Assembly: GCF_001017175.1 (NCBI RefSeq)
Contig: NZ_LCYG01000016.1
Location: 232,569-296,568 of the forward strand
Direction of reading: 5' to 3'
Source: Microvirga vignae
GTDB taxonomy: Bacteria > Pseudomonadota > Alphaproteobacteria > Rhizobiales > Beijerinckiaceae
DNA: 64,000 nt
Made by a program: the position numbers and the translations under genes. Below the pieces are notes generated by a model that was not told where the DNA came from, did not search any database, and saw only the letters and a list, made by a program, of their open reading frames with translations. The stretch's first letter is position 1. Each line of letters starts with the position of its first letter. Below are positions 62,934-64,000 of the stretch, in pieces.

Positions 62934-64000
62934 TTACACGCGCATCGGCATCAGGACGTAGAGCGCTGCTGCGCCCTCGCGGTCCTGAATGACGGTGGGG
63001 GAGCCGGGATCGGCGAGCTTGAACAGGGCCGTGTCACCGTCGAGCTGGGCCGTGATGTCGAGCAGATACCGGGCATTGAAGCCGATATCGATCGGAGTCG
63101 CATCATAATCGACCTCGATCTCTTCCGTCGCGCTGCCCGAATCCGGGTTGTTGACGGTGAGGGTCAGACGGCCGTCGGCAAGGGCGAGCTTCACCGCGCG
63201 GCCACGCTCGGAGGAGATGGTGGAAACGCGATCCACGGCCTTGGCGAAATCGCCGCGCTCGACCACGAGGATCTTGTCGTTACCGGCAGGAATGACGCGT
63301 TGGTAATCCGGGAATGTGCCGTCGATGAGCTTCGAGGTCAGCACGACGCCATCGAACGTCAGTCGCACCTTGGCCGAGGACAGCTCGATGGTGACGTTCT
63401 CGGAGCCGTCCTCGACGAGCTTCACGATCTCGGCCACCGCTTTACGCGGAATGATCACGCCGGGCATGCCTTCCGAGCCGGTGGGAGCGGGAAGCTCCAC
63501 ACGGGCTAGGCGGTGACCGTCGGTGGCAACCGCACGCATCATGAGCTGACCGCCCACATCAAGCGTGTGGAGATAGATGCCGTTGAGATAATAGCGCGTC
63601 TCTTCCGTCGAGATCGCGAACTGCGTCTTCTCGATCAGGCGCTTGAGATCGGCGGCAGCCAGCGTGAAGCGGTGCGGCAGGTCGCCGGCGGCGAGATCCG
63701 GGAAGTCGCTCTCCGGCAAGGCCTGCAGCATGAAGCGCGAGCGGCCCGAGCGGATCTGCATCTGGCCCATGTCGGCCGTCATCTCCAGCGACACCTGGGC
63801 GCCTTCGGGCAGCTTACGCACGATGTCGTAGATCATGTAGGCCGGAACCGTGGTGGAGCCTGCCTCCGCGATGTCGGCGGGGATCGTCTCCGTCACCTCG
63901 ATGTCGAGGTCGGTCGCGCGCAGGCGCAGGGTTCCGTCTTCCGCGCGCAGCAGCACGTTCGACAGGATCGGAATGGTGTTGCGGCGCTCGACAACGCGAT
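62934..64000 (-). CDS. dnaN: DNA polymerase III beta clamp, 5' end outside the window
   Basis: The last 355 or so residues of the sliding clamp; the reading frame runs off the right edge and only the first 15-20 residues are missing. IPILSNVLLRAEDGTLRLRATDLDIEV, PESDFPDL, LYVLMPMRV-type C-terminus (clamp-binding pocket) and the SSAKVRLTFDGVVLTSKLIDGTFPDYQRVIP block are diagnostic. It tethers polymerase III to DNA. Directly upstream of recF as in many bacteria. Confidence 0.97.
   Translation of the reverse strand, partial: RVVERRNTIPILSNVLLRAEDGTLRLRATDLDIEVTETIPADIAEAGSTTVPAYMIYDIVRKLPEGAQVSLEMTADMGQMQIRSGRSRFMLQALPESDFPDLAAGDLPHRFTLAAADLKRLIEKTQFAISTEETRYYLNGIYLHTLDVGGQLMMRAVATDGHRLARVELPAPTGSEGMPGVIIPRKAVAEIVKLVEDGSENVTIELSSAKVRLTFDGVVLTSKLIDGTFPDYQRVIPAGNDKILVVERGDFAKAVDRVSTISSERGRAVKLALADGRLTLTVNNPDSGSATEEIEVDYDATPIDIGFNARYLLDITAQLDGDTALFKLADPGSPTVIQDREGAAALYVLMPMRV

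Overview
This is a GC-rich alphaproteobacterial chromosome segment. The gene content, the typical rhizobial small families and the right-hand block of dnaN, recF and gyrB suggest a Hyphomicrobiales member, perhaps Methylobacteriaceae or Microvirga-like; the genus is an inference from memory of gene families. Because dnaN and recF usually lie near oriC, the right end is probably origin-proximal. No tRNA, rRNA, CRISPR array or insertion sequence was recognised.

Layout. 0.4-9.6 kb: a Bcr/CflA drug exporter, a giant RTX/cadherin-like secreted protein, a class A penicillin-binding protein and a Na+/H+ antiporter. 9.6-12.3 kb: a two-gene DNA-repair unit, a DUF4130-UdgX fusion overlapping a radical-SAM/HhH protein. 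12.5-15.4 kb: a complete TRAP transporter (DctQ-DctM-DctP). 15.4-25.6 kb: stress and housekeeping genes (PRC-barrel, OsmC, DUF1345, GNAT, recX-PAP2-YcaQ-like unit, DHA2 exporter, HerA-like ATPase, GFA). 25.8-28.4 kb: M20 amidohydrolase and a VOC ring-cleaving dioxygenase. 28.4-29.6 kb: an AT-rich island with a TylF-like methyltransferase. 29.6-33 kb: a molybdopterin-fold periplasmic protein paired with a GGDEF/EAL regulator, then a QueD paralogue lacking catalytic residues. 33-40 kb: MipA/OmpV, host-attachment protein, TSUP permease, a Clp1-like polynucleotide kinase, esterase, BON, HNH, a 59-residue protein and a patatin. 40-42.5 kb: an HxlR regulator divergent from a four-gene VOC/AHSA1/DUF1428/VOC operon.

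The centrepiece (42.6-55.1 kb) is a hydroxyproline catabolic island. It holds a GntR/FCD regulator, a DHDPS-like deaminase, 4-hydroxyproline 2-epimerase, a D-amino-acid dehydrogenase, a four-gene polar amino acid ABC importer, a proline-racemase-like dehydratase with a Ser/Thr active-site pair, a Pyr2C reductase of the malate/lactate dehydrogenase family, a fused aconitase-X cis-3-hydroxyproline dehydratase, and a convergent M24 Xaa-Pro-type peptidase. Together these can take trans-4-, trans-3- and cis-3-hydroxy-L-proline to 2-oxoglutarate semialdehyde or proline. The aldehyde dehydrogenase that would finish the trans-4 branch is not in the window. Four intergenic gaps of this operon carry hairpins, and two similar candidate GntR operators flank it.

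55.2-64 kb: an Aer-like receptor split into overlapping PAS and MCP genes, then gyrB, a LysE exporter, a CPBP protease coupled to recF, and dnaN running off the right edge. Four copies of a roughly 115-160 bp two-hairpin repeat lie in intergenic gaps, and three of them supply the stop codon of a neighbouring gene.
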